A stretch of DNA of 64,000 nucleotides from Epiperipatus broadwayi (taxonomy: Eukaryota > Onychophora > Udeonychophora > Euonychophora > Peripatidae): NCBI GenBank assembly GCA_028023455.1, contig JAQFVV010001091.1, positions 50,067 to 114,066 of the forward strand. The letters are read 5' to 3'. Shown in pieces: positions 22,453 to 34,418 of the stretch (position 1 is the stretch's first letter; each line of letters begins with the position of its first letter). Both the position numbers and the translations under genes were made by a program. The notes under the pieces are model-generated. The model was not told where the DNA came from, did no database searches, and worked only from the letters and a program-made list of their open reading frames with translations.

Positions 22453-24361
22453 TATACCGGAAAAAAGCTTTAGACTCACATATACTGACCACCAGGGCGC
22501 CACTAGTCTGAAATTTGGAACTAGACATTTATTTTTAAGGGGTTACAGGATATGCAAATCGAATGCGCTGGACTAAACCGAGGGAGAGCAAAAGTTAATG
22601 AATGTGGTTCAGACAATTGAGAAAAAACTGAGACAAACGTCAGCCAAAATACTTATAAGAACTGTTTAAATTTATTAAATATAATAACAAAATAAACATG
22701 AAACTTGCTCTACATTTGCTTAGCAGATCTTAACATTGAGTGTATGCGAGCAGAACTATGTTAAATACCCAGGCAGACAAGTTCATTTCTTATCTATAAC
22801 ACAATAATGGCTTATATCTTCTTGCTAGCGGTTCGCGCAACCAATTCCCTTTTCCCTATAGAGACTTAGTAAGATGGATGTTTGTGGAGAATAACAGGAC
22901 AGCGCAGACAAGCTTTTCTTAGTCCAGATAAGAAATGTTGGAACCAAGAATGTCATAATTCTGCAAAACGCTCATGGACAAGTACTTTGAAACGAGCCAA
23001 GGTTAGTCTCACACAAAAAAGAAACATGAACTATGTAATCTGAATTATAGCAAATAAATCTCTACCAAAAAAATAAATAAATCATATATCCTAGAAATCG
23101 CTAGCCAAAGCCAAGTTTGATTTAGTTTAACGCCGAAGCAAACAAACAAACAAACAAAAATAAAAGAAAACTACTAAGGTCGGTCTGAGCATTTAACAAG
23201 GGTTAATCATAAAACTGAGAAATTATTAAGCATATAAAATGTCACTTGCCCTACACTCTCGAACAAGCAACATTTTAAGATTGAAAATCTTGCTACTAAG
23301 ATTATAATGTAAAATAAACAAAAATACATTAATATTTAAATTGATAAATTATACATCATAAATATACTTTCTTTTTAAGATTAAGTTGAGATTTGCGAGA
23401 GACTTAATTAGAGATTTAGCCCTGATTTTGATATGGAAAGGTAAGTTACCTCAAGATAATATTAATTTCTGTTGTTCACACAAAGTTCGGTTTATAGAGT
23501 CCTCTACGATGGAATGTCATTTACTACAGGTTCAGAAGTCTGGAGGCATTATCGGGATCTGCTCTGGACTTGACAGTTAGGTCATGATTGAAATCACAAT
23601 TTGGAGCTCCGGAGGTTCATCTTTGGAAAGGCTCAGCCCATCATGTTGTGGAGATTCTTCGTGGCATATATTACAGGCATGGCATCTGAATGACTGCTAT
23701 TATAGAGTTATTGTCAGTCAATGGAAATTCAACTAGGTGATTCCCGTGGCACCAATATCAAAAAAATAATTTAGTCACTTTCACAATGCAAACAGTTCAA
23801 TAACAGCTAAAATCTGGATCGATCCTCAATAAGAAGAAGCTGAATAAGCTGAGCAATAAAAACTGAATGAACAGAATAGTCTCTTTGATTCCTCCTCTCT
23901 CTTAAAAAAAAAAATTACCCAGCTATTTATGTCCTTTGTTATCTCCCGTGCAATCTTTTTTTTGCAACTTTCAACCAAGGTAAATCTCTATCTCCCACTC
24001 AATCTTAATTAGAAAAACAATATCTTACAGGGCTTTATCTTACAAAAATGATTATTATTTTTTTATATAAAAAAAATACAAAACTAAATCTCAGCTTTAA
24101 AATACATCAACATTATTTTTTTTTTTTTTAGTTTAAATAAAATACATATAAGAGCACTAATTAAACTTTGTTTGCTTTTAATTATTTTAAAAGAAAACAA
24201 GCGTCATAAAAAAATATATTTATACTAAAATCAACTTAGAATTGAAAATATAAGATTTCAAAATAAATAAGTATGTGTGTTATTGCACATATAAAACTTG
24301 GTTTTTCTTTTTTCTAATTTATATGATAGAACCCTTGAATCGGATAAAGTATCCAATTCAA
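22453..24361 (-). repeat. Gypsy 5' LTR (right)
   Basis: Direct repeat of 16046-17931 with a few substitutions and small indels, including an extra segment near 23525 (ACTACAGGTTCAGAAG) and loss of about 15 bp near 23700. It would hold the promoter and polyadenylation signals of the element. Confidence 0.9.
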
Positions 24362-24379
24362 TATATATATAATAAAAAT

Positions 24380-25190
24380 AATCCACTAGAATAAAACTAG
24401 AAATTTTTTTAAAAATGCCTATTATTCCGCCATCTTAAGTAGCAACACGTTAATATTTAAATATTATTAAACTCTCATACCAGTAACGGTCCCATGTGAA
24501 TTACCTACTTTCCACAAATTGTGAATACTAACACAATTACACTGTTTATTAAATACTTTATTTGTACTATTTATAAAATATGACTCCTTAATTTTTCTTT
24601 TCTTCAAATCATTTTCCAATGCAGAATTCTCCATTACAAATCACTGCATGTTCTGCAAAAATAGATTTATACTTATCTGCAGAATAACACAACTTATTAT
24701 ATAATTCATGCTCCCTAATCTTCTTCTTCTTCAATGCACATTTAGTCTCCCCGATGTAACTATATACACAATGACATGCCATTCTATATATAATATTACA
24801 TTTGTTGCTTTTATCAATACAATTGTTACCATTAATAACCAATCTTCCAGTATTTGCATCCACTTTAAATGCAACATTAAAATCAGATGATGCCAATTAT
24901 GTAATTTTATTACAAACAATATCACTTACATAAGGCAATGCTATCCACCTTTTCTTTTCCATATTATCTCTTTTCCGCCTATTTCTAAACATATATAGTG
25001 CACATAAAATATTTTTTCTACTATTCCCCATACCCAATAAATCATACACATAACTTTCAAAATTAATCATTTTATCACTCTGAAATTTATACAAAATATC
25101 ATTTCTAAAAAGAAATGTTCTAAAACCAGCCAAATTGTTACTGTTGCATTTTTGTAAATATTCTTCCAAAATGGCAATATCATGAGTCTA
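24380..25190 (-). pseudogene. Penelope-like element remnant: linker and GIY-YIG endonuclease
   Basis: On the minus strand, 25169-24897 holds PLE linker text with the ALPYV-x-DI motif that lies between RT and endonuclease. 24896-24609 holds the GIY-YIG endonuclease: NIIYRMACHCVYSYIGETK, with YIG and ET intact, followed by the RxxEH-like helix (read here as KIREHE). PLEs move by reverse transcription primed at the nicked target. The RT catalytic core is absent (5'-truncated), and 24380-24608 is the 3' UTR. It directly abuts the RTE remnant at 25191, so one inserted next to or into the other. Confidence 0.8.
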
Positions 25191-26410
25191 TTATACATTG
25201 ATAATCCCATGTTTAATAATTGAAGTAATGCTTATAGAATAAAATGTATTTTCATAATCTACTAATCCAGAGCTTAATGACAACTCATATTTATTAATCC
25301 TTTGTATTATTTCTCTTAATGCATGAATATGATCTATTGTACTAAAATCACTTTTAAATCCAGTTTGTTCTTTTAATTGGTTAAAGTCCAATGTTCTCTT
25401 TACATGAGCAATAATTATTTTGGTCAAAAATTGTATACATCAGATATCAGGCTTGTAGGTCTGTAATTTCTAATATCTTCTTTATTATTTTTTAAATATT
25501 AATATTGAATTTCTCCAATCATCAGGTACATCTTTATCAATTATGTATTTGGTATGTCACGTTGCCAAATGGTTTTTTTTTTCAATTTTTCACCTGCAAC
25601 TTTTAGTATATCGATTGTAATTCTATCATTGTCTCAGTTCTTTATTTAAAATCCTGAGCAATTGAAAAGATTGAATCGGTGCAGAAGATAATTGATATTT
25701 ATTACAATATAATTCTTCTACTCGTTTCATTATATCATTTCACTTTTTAATAATAGTTGCACTTTTTATTGCATGTATGCTTTCTACCAATACTAGAATG
25801 TTGTTTTATACTCTTATGACTTTTATTCTCTTCTACAGATTTTTTTTATTAATTCATAATTATACTTTCTTATATTACTATAATCTTGTTTGCCCACCAT
25901 TATACTAAATTCTAGATATACAACCTTTCATATAGTATCATTTGTATATATCATTATATTCGTTCTTTTCTTCATAAATGTTTTAGTCTCAGTAAACATT
26001 TTATTAGTCAATTGCTGCTTCTTTTCTACCAGAGCTGTCTTTGTTGTACTTTTGAAAAATGTATCCCTTGTGTTCCTATTAATGTCATTCAAATCTGAAT
26101 CAATTCAAAATCTACTAATACTTGAAAACGATTTGCAAATTCTAATGTAAATTTATTCGAATATTTATGAAAATTATGAATATCAACTGTAATTATTGTT
26201 TTTTTTTTAAATGTTTGTGTCTCTATTTTTGAATTACCACATATCTTATATCTTACTAATCAATGATCATTTCTTGTGTTGAAATTACTAAGGACATTAT
26301 AATCTTGCAATATGTAATTTTTGTTAGTCAAAGTTTAATCCAATTCTGCTGTACCTTCATTTGGATGCTTCTATGTTCAATTCATTTTAACATTTTTCTC
26401 AAAAAAAAAA
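25191..26410 (-). pseudogene. Degenerate RTE-like LINE, second copy
   Basis: Colinear with 8591-10920 on the same strand. The 25427-25191 frame carries RT text LKEQTGFKSDFSTIDHIHAL and LSSGLVDYENTF, the Q-x-GF-x-x-x-x-S-T-x-DHI and VDYEKAF boxes of RTE-type reverse transcriptases. Upstream text at about 25890-26120 matches 10270-10500 (TTCTTCATAAATGTTTTAG region, TACCAGAGCTGTCTTTG). Both copies are dead, and the 3' end here is replaced by the PLE. Confidence 0.78.
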
Positions 26411-26412
26411 AA

Positions 26413-26543
26413 AGAATTTATAATATAAAGTTTATCTTTTTTTTGCACTTTATCTATCTTGAATTTGAACCCAATTGTATGAGCAAATTCAAATTCAAGA
26501 TAGATAAAATGCAAAAAAAAGAAAAACTTTATATTATGGATTC
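26413..26543. repeat. 131-bp palindrome at the edge of the RTE copy
   Basis: Arms 26413-26470 and 26485-26543 are near-perfect reverse complements (GAATTTATAATATAAAG on the left, CTTTATATTATGGATTC on the right, with TATCTATCTTGAATTTG and CAAATTCAAGATAGATA inside) around a 14-nt loop. The left arm is RTE-derived text also seen near 10780, so the right arm looks like a new inverted copy. Confidence 0.85.
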
Positions 26544-27442
26544 TTTTTTGGGAACAACTGTAAGAGCATTGTTAACTAAGAATTATTTTGTTTTTTTAAG
26601 CAAGGAAGTAAGAAACCATGGGGGGGGGGGGGAGTATGTAAAACATTTATTCAAAGGATTATGTTCAGGTATCGCTTATTAACGCCAGAAAAGCTCTTTG
26701 GGGACACTTGGGGTCAACTTAGACAACTGAATGAAGAACCTATTTTCAGACATGTTAATTAAAAATTAATTCTGGTTTAAAATAATAAATGTTTCAGTTA
26801 GATGGAGAATGACAAAAGATCACTGCCAATCAAAATATGGACTGCACAATGACCACTGGCTAAGTCACTAAATGAAGAGCCAGTTGTTTGAACGATGAGC
26901 TTCTTGCTCAAATCATGAAATTAATTTGTCATAACAATAACTAATGTATCAAACGGGTATATTTTCTAATTTGGAAAATTATTTACAACGATTGTTATAA
27001 TAAGTGTAACAAATCTAAACAAATGTATACCACAAGATTTATATTGTAATTGTACATGTATTTTCTTTAATAAAAAACTGTATGAGCAATTCAGAAAAAA
27101 ATGAAATGCTAATAATCTAAGGATAGCCTGTTTCTTTTTAAAAAATGGGAGGGGGGGAGAAGGAGAAAATATGCTAATTAGCAGCTCATATTCATTATTT
27201 GTATATTTATATACATTATCGAATGATAAACATTTTCTATTTATTGAATCTAAATGAGGAATTTGTTTTATTAAAGGTAAAACTAGGGGGATAACACACA
27301 ACATTTATAAAAACTGAGCTAAAGTATATCCTTCTCACTTCCTCTATAAATATATTATTTAGTTTATTGTTTATTTAATAAAAATAAGTTCAAAATAATA
27401 CTTTTATTTCAAGTAATAAATTTTGCTCAGATTAATTTCAAT
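26544..27442. other. Non-coding stretch with G run
   Basis: A run of 12 G lies at about 26621-26632 and a shorter G-rich tract near 27150-27160. No gene or known element is recognised. Confidence 0.5.
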
Positions 27443-27461
27443 ATATTTAAATTTATGCAAA
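27443..27461 (+). promoter_or_regulatory. 19-nt block shared upstream of the small-gene family (copy C)
   Basis: Reads ATATTTAAATTTATGCAAA, identical to the blocks before genes A and B, and lies about 118 nt before the pseudogene start. A pyrimidine-containing TTTTGCTCAG just upstream (ending 27430) could be a splice acceptor in the same codon phase as the one at copy B. Confidence 0.5.
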
Positions 27462-27578
27462 TTTTAAATTTATCTAAAACTAATATTTTTTTGTTGTAAT
27501 CACCGTTCTTTAATTTTTAGTCTCTAATTAATTAAAATTTGATGTTAGGAATATTGTTTCGAACAACTTAAGCATAAA

Positions 27579-27905
27579 ATGAATCCGGATAAACCCAGTG
27601 ATCTTTATACAGTATACTCATGTATAGACTTTATACTGAATATAAATTGAACACTGATATCTTAAATGAAACTTACATATTTTTAAGGTCTTTCTGACAT
27701 ATATCCAAACGAGAAGGTTTTTGTTGCACATATTTATGCGTTTATCATGTCAATTCATATTATCTATAACATGATTAAACTTTATAAGGTTATCGACGAA
27801 GCTCCATGATTGTTGAAAGAAGATAAACAACAATTCCAATATAATATAATAAGAGTCATTTATCTGCTTAAAATTAGGCTAAAGGAAGAAAGGTGCAAAA
27901 AATGA
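27579..27905 (+). pseudogene. Decayed small-protein family member C
   Basis: Reading from ATG 27579 gives 108 codons before TGA 27903, exactly the length of member A, but with four internal stops at codons 24, 29, 36 and 77. Conserved features survive in register: MNPDKPSD at the start (compare MDSDKPND in B), YF at 34-35, IYP at 41-43, HIYAFIM at 51-57, DEAP at 73-76 (EEAP in B) and QYNII at 87-91 (QYDIM in B). The frame has no net indel. It is on the opposite strand from A and B. This is a clear relic and supports the reality of the family. Confidence 0.75.
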
Positions 27906-29190
27906 TGAAGACTAAATGCAGAATTGAAATCAACAAACTGATTTAAGCAATATATAAATAAATTTAATTTTATAACATTCTCTTTAAGTATTATTTTTAC
28001 TATTATTTTTTGTTGTAAAATTATGTCTTTAAATCAAACATTATTCTAATTTATATTAATAAACTAAAACTATGTTTTGCTATGTTTGTTTACCTTTTAT
28101 TAAGTAAACATGATGTTTTAAAAACTTACTACATCTCATTTCTATATGAAATTGCATTTATTCTATCAAGTATTAAAATGCATTGATGACAAATTTAATA
28201 TTTATTCGAAGCTATTTATCTTTAATTTATGGAACACATCCCACAAATACATTCCTCTTCTATAATTAGAGCAAATGTAATTTAGTAAACTATTCTAATT
28301 GCTTATTAATATTAACTATTTGTTGTTTATAATCAATAGATGAGTGATCATAAACATGGTTTCTGACAGAGGTGAACTTGCTTTCATAAGTTTTTAATGA
28401 CATTACTTAATTAAAACATCAACAAAAAGTTGATTATTAAAATGAAAGTTATTATATGGAAAATAATTCTAGAATAAATGAGAGAATGGCTATTTTGGAT
28501 GGAATTAAGTGATTTACTTTTTGGGAGAAATTGTGATTATTATTATTATTATTATTATCTTATTACTGTTGGCTTGGAGCAATTGACTTGCATTAGCTAC
28601 TGTTCTAAGTCAAGGGCTTTCTAATTGAGTAATTATAAATCGATAAGTCAACCTATTCAATATTTTTCTATCCATTAAAATATTATATGTACACAATATG
28701 CTAAAATGATAGTTTTTAGTATATAGGCAAATTTAATTTTTTTTAATAATATCATAGATATTATTGTAGTTCATTATAATGATAGATTTATTTTGATAAA
28801 TCAAAATTGTTTTTGTAAGGTTCTAAATAGAAAAGATAAGTTTGTGATTGAGAGGTATAACAGATTAGCTTTAAATGATTTTTTACATTCTATTCTAATT
28901 AATTAAACCTTGGAGTGCTATCTTAACTAACCCTGGATATGAAATTATTTTATAACAAAAATATTTTCATATATTAGATTGTCTAGTTGTTCCTTATCAA
29001 AGATAATTCTTACTAAAGAATTAGTATACTTGTAGAGAAGCAAGATGTCCTAGAGAAATAATTTTATTGCTAGAAAACTGCAAGGGTGTTCAGACAAAAT
29101 GTATTATTTATTGGCCTATTTTATACATTTACTCATATAACCAAAAAGTTTATGCCCTACTGAAATTACTATATATATATATATAATTAA
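27906..29190. other. Non-coding stretch
   Basis: A+T-rich, with a short (TTA)n run near 28535-28560 and short TA runs. No gene or known element is recognised. Confidence 0.5.
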
Positions 29191-29380
29191 AATCTTAAAC
29201 CGGATTCCAAGACATTATAAAAGACCCAAAAAGAGACCATATATGAGATGGATGGATAAAATAAGAAAGTTTGCAGGGATGATGTGGAGTAGAGAAGCTA
29301 AAGATCGAAGAAGATGGATTGAACTTGGAGAGACCTTCATCCTGAAGTGGATTGATAATGGTTGATGATGATGATGATAT
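29191..29380 (+). mobile_element. RTE-like LINE 3' end with GAT tail
   Basis: The plus strand encodes the conserved ORF2 C-terminus, including RRPYMRWMD-like text (seen as RPYMRWMDKIRKFAG), MMWSREAKDRRRW and GETFILKW, then a stop and a (GAT)n tail. The W-x-R-x-A-x-DRxxW box and trinucleotide tail are typical of RTE-type and related LINEs. It is a heavily 5'-truncated insertion. The same end occurs inverted at 35291-35420. Confidence 0.82.
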
Positions 29381-30057
<677 letters not shown>

Positions 30058-30251
30058 ACCATTAGAAAACAATCAGCAACTTAGACAATTCCAATTCCAA
30101 TATAGATGAGAATCAATAATTTCAAAGTGTTGTCAAGGCAACCTCATTTAAAAAAAGAGGTGCTAAAAGGAGGTTGCCTTGACAGCAGTTTGAAATTCTT
30201 GATTGTTATCTACATTGTAATTGTGTAAGTGTTGAACTGGTTCTAATGGTT
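30058..30251. mobile_element. Palindromic MITE-like element
   Basis: The left arm (30058-30145, with AACCATTAGAAAACAATCAG and GTTGTCAAGGCAACCTC) and right arm (30169-30251, with GAGGTTGCCTTGACAGC and TTCTAATGGTT) are reverse complements with some mismatches, around a spacer of about 23 nt. A diverged half-copy lies at 42081-42180. There is no coding capacity. Confidence 0.8.
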
Positions 30252-31110
30252 ACTTATAAACCCATTTAGCCTTGAACATTATTACACTTACATATATGTA
30301 TATAGAGAGAGCTCGCAAAACAAATTGTTAACATTTAGCATTTACCTCTTGCAAACACGAACTTATTAAATTAAGTCATGTGACATCAGATTTATATAAG
30401 CTATTTCCAGTGATTAATGTAATTTTGAGGGTATTTCATTTACTTAATAAACCAGTAACTTGAATATTAATTATGATATAATCCATAATATTAATAACTG
30501 AAAATAGTTTATATTTACACATTTCATTCCTTGGGTCAATATTGTCAATGAATAAATTGAGAAAAAAATGTCAATTAAAATAATATTTTTTAAAAAAAAA
30601 AAAAGCTTTAAAAACTTATTTTAACACATCATTTCCTACCAAAGTGCTTTAGATCAGCGGTTGATAACGTTTTAGATATTGTGGAACACTAACATATTTT
30701 TTAAAGGTACGAATTAATTCAAACATTGAGTATGATATACATACATATTTATATATATATTAATAATTTTAATTTTAACACAAAAATAATAATAAGTAAT
30801 AGTAATATATATATATGAAAAATTAGTCTGACATTTGCGACTCTTGGATTGAAAATATTTTACTAATCCTTGGCTCCAATGATGTCACTACAGCTCATAA
30901 AGGAGCTTCTCTTTCAAGCTGAGATTTATACTGGTTTTTAATATCTATTACAATTGATAACTTTTTTTTCCACACAAGTAGATCGTTATGAATGCAGTCA
31001 GATTTATTCGACATAAATATAAAGAAATACTTAAATAATTGTAATATTGAACTTAAAATACAAAATAAATTAGAATATTACATGATCACCATCTCTTATG
31101 CTAGCACATA
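30252..31110. other. A+T-rich non-coding stretch
   Basis: Short TA and A runs only. No gene or known element is recognised. Confidence 0.5.
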
Positions 31111-31462
31111 ACTGTTATTAAACAGGCAAAATTCTCCATATAATAGTTCCACCCTGACGATATAAGCTATTGAGCTTAGATTTAAAATATTATTATGTTT
31201 TCAATTTTATTCTCATAGTTTTGTAGTTAAGTAAAGATAGAAGGTGGCTGCTGGCGGGTTGCATTAGATCCTAAGATCTAGGTGCAGTGCTCTCAGATCC
31301 AAGGCTCTTCACTGACGAAGGCCACAGTCCAGACACTAGTCTGGAGATATTGGATGAGTATGCACTAGATTGGGATTTTTAGCACAAGCCTTCTCCCATC
31401 CACTGATTACTCTGGTTGGCACAGGGTAGCACTACTATATGGAGAGTTTGGCCTGTTTAAAT
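31111..31462. mobile_element. Foldback/MITE-like module, isolated copy
   Basis: Starts TATTAAACAGGCAAAATTCT and ends GAGAGTTTGGCCTGTTTAAA, giving inverted ends of at least 20 bp. Internal text (GCATTAGATCCTAAGATCTAG, then GCAGTGCTCTCAGATCCAAG) is the reverse complement of the module in the 456-bp array. The ends lie within TTTAA/TTAA-like sequence, so TTAA target duplication is possible. A second inverted half, AACCAGAGTAATCAGTGGAT in complement, lies near the right end. Confidence 0.7.
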
Positions 31463-32347
31463 TAGAATATTACTTTGATATAATTTTTGTGTATTTTTTT
31501 TTTTTTTGTAATTATTTGTTTTCATTTTGACTTATATGAAAGTAAAACAAAGTTTGTATGCACATGTTTTATAATTTGTTAATGAATTATGTTTTATTTT
31601 GTTTTTTTGTTAATACAATATTCATTTTATTTTGTAAAAATAAATGAATGCATAAATACATATTTGATATGTTTACATTTTTTTTAAAAATTTTATGCAC
31701 AAAAATTATTTAAGATTAATAACGAATAGCATTTTATTCTTTAATATTTTTTATAGTTATTTTTTCCTTCAAAGTTCTTAATAAAATTTTTGAGTTTTAA
31801 TTCATCCAAATACAAAGGATACGCTTATTCAAATTTGATGCCTAATCACTTATACAGAATTTGGTATTCTTATTTTGTTATATTTTCTATGCCGATGATG
31901 ACTGAGTAGGAGTTAATTAAGTGTCTTGCGTTAGAGTTTTTGCAAGTCACAAATCAATGAGGAATATAATGTTCTTATTCTATTTTACATATAATAATTT
32001 AACTTAAATAAAATTTATTTTTTATTTAAAAATTTTATTAAATGAGCTTAGCGAGTTTAAATAATATCAGAATTTCTTTGCGGACTATTACAATTACGTC
32101 ATGGACCACCGGGTGTCGACCGCAATTAATTAACGGACATTTTATTCTATTATATATATGTGAGATGATATTTTTCTATCTCATATTAAAATAATATATT
32201 ATTTTAATAGGTTTGTATTTTTTAATTGGAAATTTTATTTTTTATTAAGCAAAGTTTAAGTTTAATTAATTTGTTATCTTTTAAGCAATCTAAGTTAAAA
32301 GTTTTTTTTTTTCACTAATCGAAATTGAAAGTTTTTTTTTTTTTTTT
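31463..32347. other. A+T-rich non-coding stretch
   Basis: Poly-T tracts. Nothing gene-like is recognised. Confidence 0.5.
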
Positions 32348-32448
32348 CCATATGTCATAGCATCGGCCGGGACGCGAGCCCACAACCGTCTGCAACCAAC
32401 TACTTGCTTGCATGGCGGCTGCGATACCGCTCGGCTAACAACGCAAGT
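32348..32448 (-). mobile_element. tRNA-derived SINE, family A
   Basis: A reverse-strand copy with good conservation: CCATATGTCATAGCATCGGC, GGGACGCGAGCCC (B-box side), TTGCTTGCATGGCGG, GCTCGGCTAACAACGCAAG. Confidence 0.82.
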
Positions 32449-32796
32449 TTTTTAGTTTAATCTTCGCTTTTTGCTAATTACTTATTGGAATGTTGAAGAG
32501 TGGTGGAAAACAAAACTAGAATAAAGCTCAATCGTGAAGTGTTAATTAAAAATGAAATGTTGTGATTCTATGTTTGATAAGCAAGTCTATATTTGTGATT
32601 ATAAAAAAAAAACATCTGAATCCAGGAAGAGATAAAAGTGTACAGTTCATAAGACAATAATAGTCTAAAATATTTGCTCAGTTGTTTTCTTAGAAAATAC
32701 ATTTTAAAAAGGTTAAGTGAAATGATGGGGGAGCGCTTAGAAAACTATAAAAAGAAAAAAAAAACATATTTTGTTTAGACTTCAGTGTATATAATA

Positions 32797-33103
32797 TGTA
32801 TTGCATTGTTACATTGGACTATTTCCCTAATCTTTTATGTGTATTAAATGTCTTTAGAAAAATGTAACTTTATTTAAATATTCTAAATACATTCAGCTAT
32901 TACTAATAGCTCTTCAAACAACGTTTCGAGAGGTATTATTCTCCTCTCTTCTTCAGCTGTTGTTGGCCTGACCAGTGACAGTGCTAGCATGAAATTCGAA
33001 CGTGGGTCCTAAGATTGGAATATTTAAATAAAGTTAAATAAAGCTAAAAACATTTAATACACATATTAGATGATGAAAATAGTTCAATATAACAATACAA
33101 CTA
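32797..33103. mobile_element. MITE-like element with long inverted ends
   Basis: The outer segments 32797-32885 and 33015-33103 are reverse complements over about 85 bp with mismatches. Left landmarks are TGTATTGCATTG, TGTGTATTAAATG and TTTATTTAAATATTC; right landmarks are GAATATTTAAATAAAG, CATTTAATACACAT and CAATACAAC. The roughly 130-bp centre is relatively GC-rich and contains a strong minus-strand hairpin, described separately. Confidence 0.72.
32922..32956 (-). ncRNA. Hammerhead-like core hairpin (incomplete)
   Basis: On the minus strand: CTGAAGA, a 6-bp stem GAGAGG/CCTCTC with an AGAATAATA loop, then GAAA followed by CGTTG. CUGANGA–stem II–GAAA is the hammerhead ribozyme core, known from the terminal repeats of PLEs. 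I could not place a stem III plus NUH cleavage site; the flanks CAACAACAG and CGTTGTT instead pair with each other, which argues for a plain hairpin or a decayed ribozyme. Confidence 0.3.
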
Positions 33104-34259
33104 GAACACCATCATCACAAACCTTCAGTAATATACAATATTTATGTTTGTAAAAAGAGTGAGAGAGAATACTAGTACTCATAATAGCTGTTTTTTAATA
33201 ATGTAACACAGCTGAAAAGATGTCAAGTGTCTTTCCTGGTAAATCTCTACACCGTGAAATGTCCCTATGCAGACAGGGAAGAAGCTCCAAATGAAGAACT
33301 TACAATGTAGTATCTATGGGAGGTCAGTGACAGTTAGTTATAAAATAACATGGGGGAAAAACAGTGAAGGATAAAAGATAGTGAGAGACCTCTTAATATC
33401 ACATCCAGACAGGATTGAACTAACAGTGAAACATCAGAAAAGTTGGTTAATATGAACACTTATTTTAAAAGGACTATGTGATTTTAATATAATTGGAACT
33501 CATTTGTTTTCAGTCATGCATATAACATTTTAGTAATGGACATTTTACAATTAGAGTTTATGTTTCACTTTAGCTAATTTGTATATTTTTAAATCAATAA
33601 CCATGTTGTATGATATTTATCACTTTTATTTTATGTTCTTATTGAGTTTGTGAGAATGTGTAAGTCTTGCGGTCTTAACTGGATAAGTTAAAAGAGTTCA
33701 GGACGGCGCTTCAGTAATTTAGAAACAAAGCGACTTGTAATTGATATAGAGTTAGCTAAGTTAAAACCTTACAAGAGAGAAGGGAGGAGGGCTTTGAGAA
33801 AACCAAAGAGTGATTTCTTATTTTGAATTATATGCTGCCATGCCATTTCTGAAGTAGGGACGGAGCGCTTCATTGAATAATGACAGGTAACTAAGACAAT
33901 GCATGTGTGGCTCACATGTATCCTGTATCTACCTTGCATTGAGGTGGGGGTTTCAGAAAACACCTTGTGTCTCCATTTTTAAAAAAAAGTGTACTAAACC
34001 CTCAGTTAAACTAATGTTATATATAAAATCAGTTTATCCATAAAGAGAAAATGAGTAATAAGGTGTAAGAAAGGTAGAAGTTGGTTCAAGACATATAGAT
34101 TTATCAGATTTTGCTTTAAGACTTAATAAACATTTAATTTATGAAAATTAATGTTATACATTGTACCATTTATTTTTTTATATGATTAAAATTTACGTAT
34201 TGATGGGTAGTAATGTACCTGTATTATGCTTATTTTATTTGTATAAAAATAAAAGTAGA
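33104..34259. other. Non-coding stretch with mildly GC-richer text
   Basis: About 33230-33430 and 33650-33970 are less A+T-rich than the surroundings and could be decayed element sequence or a solo LTR, but no motif identifies them. A 64-codon minus-strand frame at 33769-33963 has no recognisable signature. Confidence 0.4.
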
Positions 34260-34332
34260 GCGTCGGCTGGGAAGCAACCTGGGCCAACTGCTTGGAAGGC
34301 AAATATGCTAACCATTAGGCAACCAAAGCTTG
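34260..34332 (-). mobile_element. tRNA-derived SINE head, family B
   Basis: Reverse-strand copy: GCGTCGGCTGGGAAGCAACC, GCTTGGAAGGCAAATATGC, TAACCATTAGGCAACCAAAG. The B-box side is decayed. Confidence 0.62.
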
Positions 34333-34418
34333 ACTAGTATTAAATCTTCTCTGAAATAAGATTGCACAAAACTACATAATGACAATATATGCGCTCAATA
34401 CCATTTTAAAAATTATTA

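Larger units (their letters stand above)
16046..24361 (-). mobile_element. Ty3/gypsy LTR retrotransposon, full length, frame-disrupted
   Basis: Two direct repeats of about 1.9 kb (16046-17931 and 22453-24361) flank a 4.5-kb internal region. On the minus strand this carries gag, aspartic protease, RT, RNase H and integrase in the gypsy order. All genes are broken into short frames, yet the two LTRs are very similar by eye, so insertion looks fairly recent while the coding region is already damaged. The element sits between A/T microsatellite sequences, and TATAT-type flanks on both sides make a 5-bp target duplication plausible but unprovable. No envelope-like frame was seen between integrase and the 3' LTR. 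Confidence 0.92.

Noticed and set aside
24708-24890. Plus-strand frame in the PLE region
   Set aside because: It is antisense to the GIY-YIG coding frame.
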